From: Planctomycetota bacterium
Lineage (GTDB): Bacteria > Planctomycetota > PLA2 > JAEUHO01
Length of the DNA: 6,416 nt
NCBI GenBank assembly: GCA_024639415.1
Contig: JAHEIK010000188.1
Coordinates: forward strand, 1 to 6,416
Direction: 5' to 3'
Below, one piece after another: positions 1 through 5,233 of this stretch. The position numbers were made by a program, and so were the translations under genes. The notes below the pieces were generated by a model. That model saw only the letters and a program-made list of their open reading frames with translations. It was not told the DNA's origin and made no database searches. How positions within the stretch are numbered: the first letter of the stretch is position 1; each line of letters begins with the position of its first letter.

Positions 1-1167
1 ACGCGCCGTCCGGTCGAGATGATCGCGCCCGGCATCGCCGGCCGCCAGCCGGTGACCGAGCCGCTCCAGACCGGCATCAAGGCCATCGACTCGATGACCC
101 CGATCGGTCGCGGTCAGCGCGAGCTGATCATCGGCGACCGCAAGACGGGCAAGACCGCCATCGGCGTCGACACGATCATCAACCAGAAGTCCGAGAACGT
201 GCACTGCTTCTACGTCGCCGTCGGTCAGAAGGACTCGACCGTCGCGGGCGTCGTCGAAGACCTGCGCCGCGCCGGTGCGATGGACTACACCACTGTGGTC
301 GTCGCCTCCGCCTCGGCTCCTGCGCCGCTGCAGTACATCGCCCCGTACTCCGGCTGCGCGATGGCCGAGCACCTGATGTACAACCACAAGGCGCACACGC
401 TGGTCGTCTACGACGATCTCAGCAAGCAGGCTGTGGCGTACCGCCAGCTGTCGCTGCTCCTGCGCCGCCCGCCGGGCCGCGAGGCGTACCCCGGCGACGT
501 CTTCTACCTGCACTCCCGCCTGCTCGAGCGCTCGGTGAAGCTCTCCGACGAGCTCGGCGCTGGCTCGCTGACGGCGCTGCCGATCATCGAGACGCAGGAG
601 GGTGAGGTCTCTGCCTACATCCCGACCAACGTGATCTCGATCACGGACGGCCAGATCTACCTGCAGCCCGACCTGTTCCGCGCCAACATCCGTCCCGCCA
701 TCGACGTCGGCATCTCGGTGTCGCGTGTGGGTGGCGCTGCGCAGGTGAAGGCGATGAAGCACAAGAAGGTCGCCGGCGGCCTGCGCCTGAACCTCGCGGC
801 CTTCCGCGAGCTCGAGGCCTTCGCCCAGCTCGGCACGGACCTCGACGCCGCCACGCAGGCCCAGCTCGATCGCGGCCGCCGCATGGTCGAGATCCTGAAG
901 CAGCCGCAGTTCAAGCCGATGCACGTCGTCGACCAGGTGGCGATCATCTTCGCCGCGGCCTCGGGCCACCTCGACAAGGTTGCCTTGGACAAGGTCGCCG
1001 ACTACGAGGCCCGCCTCCAGACGTACATCGCCGACAACCACGCCCCCTTCCGCGAGAAGCTCGTCGAGAACCCCATTCTCGACGACGAGAACGAAGCCGA
1101 ACTGAACCGCATCTGCGCCCAGTTCACCGAGGCCTTCCTCGCGGGGAAGGCCCCCGACCCTCGCTGA
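1..1167 (+). CDS. atpA: ATP synthase F1 subunit alpha, 5'-truncated by window edge
   Basis: This is the alpha subunit of the F1 ATPase, which forms the alpha3beta3 hexamer and carries the non-catalytic nucleotide sites. The frame is open from base 1 (codons TRRPVEMIAPG), so the ATG at 19 is internal; about 125-130 N-terminal residues lie outside the window, judging by the usual length of about 510. Visible family marks are the P-loop GDRKTGKT (133-156), the Walker B region LVVYDDLSKQ (400-429), the run RRPPGREAYPGDVFYLHSRL, and SVSRVGGAAQ, whose Arg (724-726) matches the alpha arginine finger (bovine R373). The C-terminal helical domain is complete and ends at TGA 1165-1167. The P-loop has Lys where E. 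coli has Gln (GDRQTGKT), a variant I recall from planctomycetes. It is first in the visible operon, 70 nt before atpG, with a hairpin directly after the stop. Identification is very secure. Confidence 0.98.
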   Translation, partial: TRRPVEMIAPGIAGRQPVTEPLQTGIKAIDSMTPIGRGQRELIIGDRKTGKTAIGVDTIINQKSENVHCFYVAVGQKDSTVAGVVEDLRRAGAMDYTTVVVASASAPAPLQYIAPYSGCAMAEHLMYNHKAHTLVVYDDLSKQAVAYRQLSLLLRRPPGREAYPGDVFYLHSRLLERSVKLSDELGAGSLTALPIIETQEGEVSAYIPTNVISITDGQIYLQPDLFRANIRPAIDVGISVSRVGGAAQVKAMKHKKVAGGLRLNLAAFRELEAFAQLGTDLDAATQAQLDRGRRMVEILKQPQFKPMHVVDQVAIIFAAASGHLDKVALDKVADYEARLQTYIADNHAPFREKLVENPILDDENEAELNRICAQFTEAFLAGKAPDPR

Positions 1168-1168
1168 C

Positions 1169-1188
1169 GGATCCGCGCTAGCGGATCC
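1169..1188 (+). repeat. Hairpin immediately after the atpA stop codon
   Basis: GGATCCGC (1169-1176) and GCGGATCC (1181-1188) form a perfect 8-bp stem around the 4-nt loop GCTA. It starts one base after the atpA TGA. No T-run follows, so it is not a classical intrinsic terminator, and atpG lies only 49 nt further on. It could be a 3'-end stabiliser or an RNA processing or partial attenuation site. The structure is plain in the sequence; the function is inferred. Confidence 0.7.
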
Positions 1189-1237
1189 AGCACCCCTGCC
1201 CTTCACCTCCACCACGACCCCGTAGAAGAAAGCGCCC

Positions 1238-2113
1238 ATGGCCAAGCCCCGCGCCATCCTCAAGCGGACCCAGTCCGTCAAGAACATCGCCAAGATCACC
1301 AAGACGATGCAGATGATCGCCACGGCGAAGTTCAAGCGCGCGTTCGATCGCGCCGTGGCCGCGCGTCCGTACACGGACAAGCTCACCCGCCTCATCGGCA
1401 AGCTCGCCGACGCCGCGGGCAGCGAGTTCGAGCACCCGCTGCTCGACAAGCGCGAGCCGAAGAAGGTCGTGCTGCTGGCGATTTCGAGCAACCGCGGACT
1501 CTGCGGCGGCTTCAACGCCAACGCGACGAAGGCGGCCCTGCAGGCGCACGCCGCACTCCTCGAGCGCGGCCTCGACGTCGAGGTCATCGCCTGCGGCAAG
1601 CGCGTGGCGCGCATGCTCAAGTACAAGCGCGTCATCGCCGACGTCGAGCACACGCACATCGAGGACAAGCCGACCTTCGCCGAGGTCGACGTCATCGGCA
1701 GCGAGCTGCTGGAGCGCTACGCGAACGGTGAGGTCGACGAGGTCCACGTCGCGTACACGAAGTTCGAGACCGCGGCCCGACAGGCTGCGGTCGTCGAGCA
1801 GGTTCTGCCCCTCGAGCCGCCCCAGGCCGACGAGGATGCCGCATCCGGCGTTCAGCAGAACTTCATCTTCCACCCGAGTGCTGAGCAGATCCTCGCGGAC
1901 CTGCTGCCCCGCTCGGTCCGCCTGCACGTCTTCCAGGCGTTCCTGGACTCGGCCGTCAGCGAGCAGACCGCTCGCATGGTGGCCATGAAGAGTGCAACTG
2001 ACAACGCAGTCGAGATGATCCGCGACCTGACGATGCTCTACAACCGCAGCCGTCAGACGCAGATCACCACAGAGCTCAGCGAGATCATCGGCGGCGCCGC
2101 CGCCCTCGAGTAA
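1238..2113 (+). CDS. atpG: ATP synthase F1 subunit gamma
   Basis: This is the gamma subunit, the central rotor shaft that couples c-ring rotation to the alpha3beta3 catalytic head at the cytoplasmic membrane. It has 291 residues, against a usual 285-295. The N-terminal coiled-coil helix (1-55) carries the family pattern ITKTMQMIATAKF. The Rossmann-like middle contains SSNRGLCGGFN (83-93). The C-terminal helix (about 215-290) ends in the gamma signature ITTELSEIIGGAAAL (276-290), which packs inside the hexamer. The ATG at 1238 gives the standard N-terminus; upstream there is only a weak purine-rich ribosome binding site (1224-1232). The gene lies between atpA and atpD, with 15 nt to atpD, so it is certainly co-transcribed with atpD. 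Residues 190-206 (PLEPPQADEDAASGVQQ) form an acidic loop that is usually variable in the family. Confidence 0.97.
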   Translation: MAKPRAILKRTQSVKNIAKITKTMQMIATAKFKRAFDRAVAARPYTDKLTRLIGKLADAAGSEFEHPLLDKREPKKVVLLAISSNRGLCGGFNANATKAALQAHAALLERGLDVEVIACGKRVARMLKYKRVIADVEHTHIEDKPTFAEVDVIGSELLERYANGEVDEVHVAYTKFETAARQAAVVEQVLPLEPPQADEDAASGVQQNFIFHPSAEQILADLLPRSVRLHVFQAFLDSAVSEQTARMVAMKSATDNAVEMIRDLTMLYNRSRQTQITTELSEIIGGAAALE

Positions 2114-2118
2114 GCAAC

Positions 2119-2125
2119 AGGAGAG
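2119..2125 (+). promoter_or_regulatory. Strong Shine-Dalgarno site of atpD
   Basis: AGGAGAG lies in the 15-nt gap between the atpG stop and the atpD ATG. There are 5 nt from AGGAG to the start codon. It is clearly stronger than the sites before atpG and atpC, which fits the need for three beta chains per gamma and epsilon. Confidence 0.8.
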
Positions 2126-2128
2126 ATC

Positions 2129-3565
2129 ATGGCCTCCGTCGGCAAGATCACCCAGGTCATCGGTTCCACGTTCGACGCGGAGTTCCCCGAAGACGACCTC
2201 CCCCAGATCTACAACGCCATCGAGTGCACCATCACGCGCGCGGGCGGCGACGAACGTCTCGTCGGTGAGGTGCAGCAGCACCTCGGCGGCGGCCAGGTCC
2301 GCTGTGTCGCACTCGGCTCCACCGACGGCATGGTCCGCGGCCAGGACGCCACCGACACGGGCGCCCCGGTCAGCGTGCCCGTCGGCGACGCTACGCTCGG
2401 ACGCGTGTTCAACCTCCTGGGCGAGCCGATCGACAACCGCGGCCCGGTCGAGGTGACCGAGCGGCGTGCGATCCACCAGCCGCCGCCTCCCTTCGATCAG
2501 CTCGAGCCCAAGACCGAGATCTTCGAGACGGGCATCAAGGTCATCGACCTGCTCACGCCCTACGTCCGAGGCGGCAAGACGGGCCTCTTCGGCGGTGCGG
2601 GTGTCGGCAAGACGGTTGTGATCCAGGAGCTCATCGCGCGCATCGCGCGCTTCCACGACGGCCTCTCGGTCTTCGCCGGCGTCGGCGAGCGTACGCGTGA
2701 GGGCAACGACCTCTGGCTCGAGATGCAGGAAGCCAAGATCGGCGCTACGGGCAAGTCCGTGCTCGACCAGACGGTCATGGTCTTCGGCCAGATGAACGAG
2801 CCGCCCGGCGCGCGTCTGCGTGTCGGCCTCTCCGCCCTGACGATGGCCGAGAGCATCCGCGACACGAAGGGCACGGACGTGCTGCTCTTCGTGGACAACG
2901 TGTTCCGCTTCACGCAGGCCGGCTCCGAGGTGTCCGCGCTGCTGGGACGCATGCCCTCGGCCGTGGGCTACCAGCCGACGCTCGGCACCGACATGGGCGC
3001 GATGCAGGAGCGCATCACGTCGACGAAGAACGGCGCCATCACGTCGATCCAGGCCATCTACGTGCCGGCCGACGACCTCACGGACCCGGCGCCCGCGACG
3101 GCCTTCGCCCACCTGGACTGCTTCACGGTCCTCGAGCGCAAGATCGCCGAGAAGGGCATCTACCCGGCCGTGGACCCGCTGGAGTCGCGCTCGCGAATCC
3201 TCGACCCGCAGTACGTGGGCGAGGAGCACTATGCGGTCGCCCAGGAGGTCGTGCGGATCCTGCAGCGCTACAAGGAGCTGCAGGACATCATCGCCATCCT
3301 CGGCGTCGACGAGCTGAGCGAGGACGACAAGGTCCTCGTCGAGCGCGCGCGCCGGATCGAGCGCTTCCTCTCGCAGCCCTTCTTCGTGGCAGAGATCTTC
3401 ACCGGCAAGGCCGGCATCAACGTGCCGATCAAGGAGACGGTCCGCTCGTTCAAGGAGATCTGCGAAGGCAAGTGGGATCACCTGCCCGAGGGCGCGTTCA
3501 TGTACGTCGGCACCGTCGAGGAAGCCGCCGAGAACGCCGCTCGCATGGAGGCAGAAGCCTCCTAG
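2129..3565 (+). CDS. atpD: ATP synthase F1 subunit beta
   Basis: This is the catalytic beta subunit, which makes or hydrolyses ATP at the alpha/beta interfaces. It has 478 residues, against a usual 460-480. The N-terminal beta-barrel (1-80) is followed by the nucleotide-binding domain. That domain has the P-loop GGAGVGKT (155-162), GVGERTREGNDL with the catalytic Glu187 and Arg188, the Walker B strand VLLFVDNVFRF (Asp256), and the ATP synthase alpha/beta signature region PSAVGYQPTL followed by ITSTKNGAITSIQAIYVPADDLTDPAPAT. The C-terminal lever loop reads DELSEDD (394-400), a conservative change from the classical DELSEED. The TLGTDMG and LDCFTVLERKIAEKGIYPAVDPLESRSRILDP segments differ in detail from the E. 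coli form. The start is fixed by a strong ribosome binding site at 2119-2125. The last codons and the TAG lie inside a perfect palindrome. Confidence 0.98.
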   Translation: MASVGKITQVIGSTFDAEFPEDDLPQIYNAIECTITRAGGDERLVGEVQQHLGGGQVRCVALGSTDGMVRGQDATDTGAPVSVPVGDATLGRVFNLLGEPIDNRGPVEVTERRAIHQPPPPFDQLEPKTEIFETGIKVIDLLTPYVRGGKTGLFGGAGVGKTVVIQELIARIARFHDGLSVFAGVGERTREGNDLWLEMQEAKIGATGKSVLDQTVMVFGQMNEPPGARLRVGLSALTMAESIRDTKGTDVLLFVDNVFRFTQAGSEVSALLGRMPSAVGYQPTLGTDMGAMQERITSTKNGAITSIQAIYVPADDLTDPAPATAFAHLDCFTVLERKIAEKGIYPAVDPLESRSRILDPQYVGEEHYAVAQEVVRILQRYKELQDIIAILGVDELSEDDKVLVERARRIERFLSQPFFVAEIFTGKAGINVPIKETVRSFKEICEGKWDHLPEGAFMYVGTVEEAAENAARMEAEAS

Positions 3566-3576
3566 GAGGCTTCTGC
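3551..3576 (+). repeat. Perfect 26-bp palindrome overlapping the atpD stop codon
   Basis: The half-site GCAGAAGCCTCCT (3551-3563) is followed exactly by its reverse complement AGGAGGCTTCTGC (3564-3576). In RNA this gives up to an 11-bp stem with a CUAG loop. It covers the last four codons of atpD (A-E-A-S) and its TAG stop (3563-3565). The downstream bases are AAGACGCAAAG, without a T-run, so it is not a textbook terminator, and atpC lies 61 nt further on. It may stabilise the 3' end of processed atpD mRNA or partly attenuate atpC. The palindrome is certain; the role is not. Confidence 0.85.
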
Positions 3577-3577
3577 A

Positions 3578-3605
3578 AGACGCAAAGCAGGCAGAGACGC
3601 CAAGC
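3578..3605 (+). repeat. Degenerate direct repeat in the atpD-atpC gap
   Basis: AGACGCAAAGC (3578-3588) recurs as AGACGCCAAGC (3595-3605), 10 of 11 bases identical with a 17-nt period. It resembles the ACGCAAAGACGCCAAG-like intergenic repeats that I recall as common in several bacterial phyla; that resemblance is from memory. It lies between the atpD palindrome and the atpC ribosome binding site, and it is A-richer than the surrounding genes. Confidence 0.5.
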
Positions 3606-3637
3606 CGGAATCACAGAACGAGCGCATTGGGGTAGTC

Positions 3638-4096
3638 GTGGCAGAGAACGCAGCACTGACAGTCAGCGTCGTCACGCCCGAAGGTTCGGCGTACGAGGGA
3701 CAGGCCCATCACGTCGTCGCTCCGGCGTTCGACGGTGAGATGGCCGTCTACCCGCTGCACGCGCCGATGGTCGCCGTGCTCGGCCACGGCGAGTTGCGCA
3801 TCACGCGCACCGACGGCGCAGGCCAGAACTTCTACCTCTCCGGCGGCGTGCTGCAGGTTGCCGGAGACGAGGTCTCCATCCTCGCCGAGACGGTCATCCC
3901 CTCGCGCGACGTAGACGTGGAGCAGGCGCACACGGAGCTGACCGAGGCGATGGGCACGCCCGCCGTAGGCGAGGTAGAGCTCGACGCACGCATGGACCGT
4001 CTGGACGACGCGCGTGCACGTATCCGCGTCGCCGGTCGTTCGACGGGCCGCAACGCTCCGACCGCCGACCAGATCCTGCAAAAGCCGGTCGAGTGA
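3638..4096 (+). CDS. atpC: ATP synthase F1 subunit epsilon
   Basis: This is the epsilon subunit, which joins gamma to the c-ring and can inhibit ATP hydrolysis through its C-terminal helices. It has 152 residues, somewhat longer than the usual 130-140. The N-terminal beta-sandwich (about 5-88) shows the family pattern with GEMAVYPLHAPMVAVLGHGELRI, GQNFYLSGGVLQV and the strand VSILAETV. The helical hairpin follows at about 92-134 (VDVEQAHTELTEAM, then ELDARMDRLDDARARI). The extra length is a C-terminal tail (about 135-152, RSTGRNAPTADQILQKPVE). The start is GTG at 3638, preceded by GGGG at 3629-3632 with a 5-nt spacer; it gives the expected N-terminus MAENAALTVSVVTPEG. It is the last atp gene, 72 nt after atpD, and no further atp gene follows. 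The weak start and the upstream palindrome would both favour lower expression than beta. Confidence 0.95.
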   Translation: MAENAALTVSVVTPEGSAYEGQAHHVVAPAFDGEMAVYPLHAPMVAVLGHGELRITRTDGAGQNFYLSGGVLQVAGDEVSILAETVIPSRDVDVEQAHTELTEAMGTPAVGEVELDARMDRLDDARARIRVAGRSTGRNAPTADQILQKPVE

Positions 4097-4127
4097 CTCC
4101 CTCTGCCTGAATTGGCACGGATGGCTC

Positions 4128-4335
4128 TCGGTAGGGGCGCCCCAAGGCCCTGAGCTTGTCGAAGGGCCGCGTGCGCGCCCCGAGTGGCAGCCGCCGTGCG
4201 AGGCTCCCTCCTCGTTCGGACAACGGAGAGATGGGCACGATCCGTTGGAGATGTGCGGTCCCGGGCCGGCGCACGACATTCCGGGCGCGCACGCGCCTCT
4301 GCGCTCCGCGCACAGGCTTGGGGCGCCCCTACCGA
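4128..4335. repeat. 208-nt block bounded by 19-nt perfect inverted repeats (MITE-like, non-coding)
   Basis: The left arm at 4128-4146 (TCGGTAGGGGCGCCCCAAG) is the exact reverse complement of the right arm at 4317-4335. The arms enclose 170 nt with no credible gene. Each arm contains the self-complementary decamer GGGGCGCCCC (4134-4143 and 4320-4329). Inside are a CTGAGCTTGTCGAAGG motif next to the left arm and a small hairpin TGCGC-TCC-GCGCA (4300-4312) near the right arm. It fills most of the convergent gap between atpC and aat. I see no flanking target-site duplication and no transposase. It could be a MITE, a REP-type dispersed repeat or a large bidirectional termination structure. The inverted repeat is certain; the mobile nature is inferred. 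Confidence 0.65.
4146..4168. repeat. Extragenic palindromic motif (CTGAGCTTGTCGAAGG type)
   Basis: GGCCCT (4146-4151) and AGGGCC (4163-4168) pair around an 11-nt loop. The core CTGAGCTTGTCGAAGG, or CCTTCGACAAGCTCAG on the other strand, is a motif I remember as extremely frequent in intergenic DNA of many unrelated bacteria. It overlaps the inner end of the left arm of the larger inverted-repeat block by one base. Its function is unknown to me. Confidence 0.6.
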
Positions 4336-4374
4336 ATGCAGTAGCTCCGATATCGAGGAGGCTCAGGTCGGCCC

Positions 4375-5043
4375 CTACAGCGTCACGTCCATCGCGACGG
4401 CGTCTCTCACCCGCGCCAGGTACTCCGCACGCGGGATCTCGATGCAGCCGAACTGCTCGAGATGCGGGGTGCAGAACTGCACGTCGAGCAGCACGAAATC
4501 GGCCGCACGTAGACGCTCGACGAGGGCGATGAGGGCGACCTTCGATGCGTCGCGCGCGCGGTGGAACATCGACTCCGCAGCGAAACCCCCACCGAACGCG
4601 ACGCCATAGAGGCCGCCGACGAGATCGCCTGCGTCGTAGACCTCGCAGCTGTGTGCGTGTCCGCACTCATGCAGCGCCATGTAGCAGCGCCTGACGTCTG
4701 CGTGGATCCAGCTGCCGTCCACACGGTTCTCGTCACACGCCCGAATCACCGCCTCGAACGCGCTATCCCAGCGAACCTCGAAGCGGCCGCTGCGCAGGGT
4801 GCGCCGCAGCCTGCGAGGTACGTGCACCGCGTCCAGAGGGAGAATCGCCCGCGGATCCGGACACCACCAGAGCACCGGCTCGCCCGCATCGTGCCAGGGG
4901 AAGATCCCGTGGCGGTAGGCGTCCAGCACGAGATCCGGGTCGAGTTGCCCCCCCGCGGCCACGATGTCGGCGCCTGCCGCCATCGGCAGGCGCTCGAACG
5001 GGCTGCCCGAGGGTTCCGGAACGTGGCTTGCGGCGTGTGTCAT
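4375..5043 (-). CDS. aat: Leucyl/phenylalanyl-tRNA-protein transferase
   Basis: Aat transfers Leu or Phe from charged tRNA to the N-terminus of proteins beginning with Arg or Lys. This marks them for ClpS/ClpAP in the N-degron pathway of the cytoplasm. It has 222 residues, close to the E. coli 234. Family marks in order are GGQLDPDLVLDAYRHGIFPW (31-50), LWWCPDPRAIL (58-68), GSWI (110-113), YMALHECGHAHSCEVY (121-136), LVGGLYGV (141-148), ESMF with Glu157, ASKVAL (166-171), and LLDVQ with Asp187 and Gln189. Those last residues match E. coli E156, D186 and Q188. The residue before Glu157 is Ala, where many members have Gly (GESMF). The ATG at 5043 is chosen as the first in frame, although no strong ribosome binding site is visible; Met21 is an alternative. 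The gene converges on atpC and diverges from the lipoprotein gene, so it is a single-gene transcript. Confidence 0.95.
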   Translation of the reverse strand: MTHAASHVPEPSGSPFERLPMAAGADIVAAGGQLDPDLVLDAYRHGIFPWHDAGEPVLWWCPDPRAILPLDAVHVPRRLRRTLRSGRFEVRWDSAFEAVIRACDENRVDGSWIHADVRRCYMALHECGHAHSCEVYDAGDLVGGLYGVAFGGGFAAESMFHRARDASKVALIALVERLRAADFVLLDVQFCTPHLEQFGCIEIPRAEYLARVRDAVAMDVTL

Positions 5044-5124
5044 CGCTGTGTCTCGCGATCGTACGCGGACCTCGGGATCGTAGGGTTTTGGAGGTGTCGC
5101 AGACGGACCAAACCGACCGGTTGT

Positions 5125-5155
5125 CAGGGTCCTCCAGGGTTGCCCAGGGACCCTG
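5125..5155 (+). promoter_or_regulatory. Long hairpin upstream of the lipoprotein gene
   Basis: CAGGGTCC (5125-5132) pairs perfectly with GGACCCTG (5148-5155). Inside, GGG (5137-5139) can pair with CCC (5143-5145) around a TTG loop. It lies about 80-110 nt before the lipoprotein ATG and in the divergent region shared with aat. No T-run follows. It could be a leader-RNA element if transcription starts upstream of it, or a protein-binding inverted repeat. I cannot place a promoter with confidence here. Confidence 0.55.
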
Positions 5156-5164
5156 GGCTACCTA

Positions 5165-5183
5165 GGCTTTCCGTTGGGAAGCC
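5165..5183 (+). promoter_or_regulatory. Second hairpin in the leader of the lipoprotein gene
   Basis: GGCTTTCC (5165-5172) and GGGAAGCC (5176-5183) form an 8-bp stem with one G-T wobble and the 3-nt loop GTT. It starts 9 nt after the larger hairpin ends and 36 nt before the ribosome binding site. The tandem arrangement suggests a structured 5' leader. Transcription through it is not shown by the sequence. Confidence 0.5.
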
Positions 5184-5218
5184 AGAGCCTGGGCGGCTCG
5201 GGACATGCGGCTTCCACT

Positions 5219-5225
5219 GGGAGGT
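5219..5225 (+). promoter_or_regulatory. Shine-Dalgarno site that fixes the lipoprotein start
   Basis: GGGAGGT lies 9 nt (from GGAGG) before the ATG at 5234. The same frame is open upstream to a TTG at 5174, but that TTG lies in the hairpin loop and would put 20 polar residues before the signal peptide. This site and the lipobox position both support 5234. Confidence 0.8.
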
Positions 5226-5233
5226 ACTGGACG

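Noticed and set aside
1178..3481. 767-codon open frame on the - strand across atpG and atpD
   Set aside because: It is antisense to two certain genes. Its Asp/Leu/Val/Arg/His-rich composition is the usual result of reading high-GC codons backwards, and there is no domain or ribosome binding site.
3551..3600. Intrinsic terminator after atpD
   Set aside because: The stem is excellent but is followed by AAGACGCAAAG rather than a T-run, and atpC must be expressed from the same operon.
4156..4344. 62-codon + strand frame inside the inverted-repeat block
   Set aside because: It has no ribosome binding site, is Arg-rich, and crosses the right repeat arm. It is better explained as chance in GC-rich non-coding DNA.
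3611..4666. 351-codon - strand frame across atpC, the repeat block and the end of aat
   Set aside because: It crosses two well-supported genes and a non-coding repeat. Its Arg-rich composition has no family features.
5083..5110. Sigma-70 promoter for aat using TACGAT as -10
   Set aside because: Only four of six bases match and no TTGACA-like hexamer lies at 16-18 nt, so I do not call it.
5174..5233. TTG start extending the lipoprotein by 20 residues
   Set aside because: The TTG lies in a hairpin loop. The added residues are polar and would bury the signal peptide, and the ATG at 5234 has a strong Shine-Dalgarno site.
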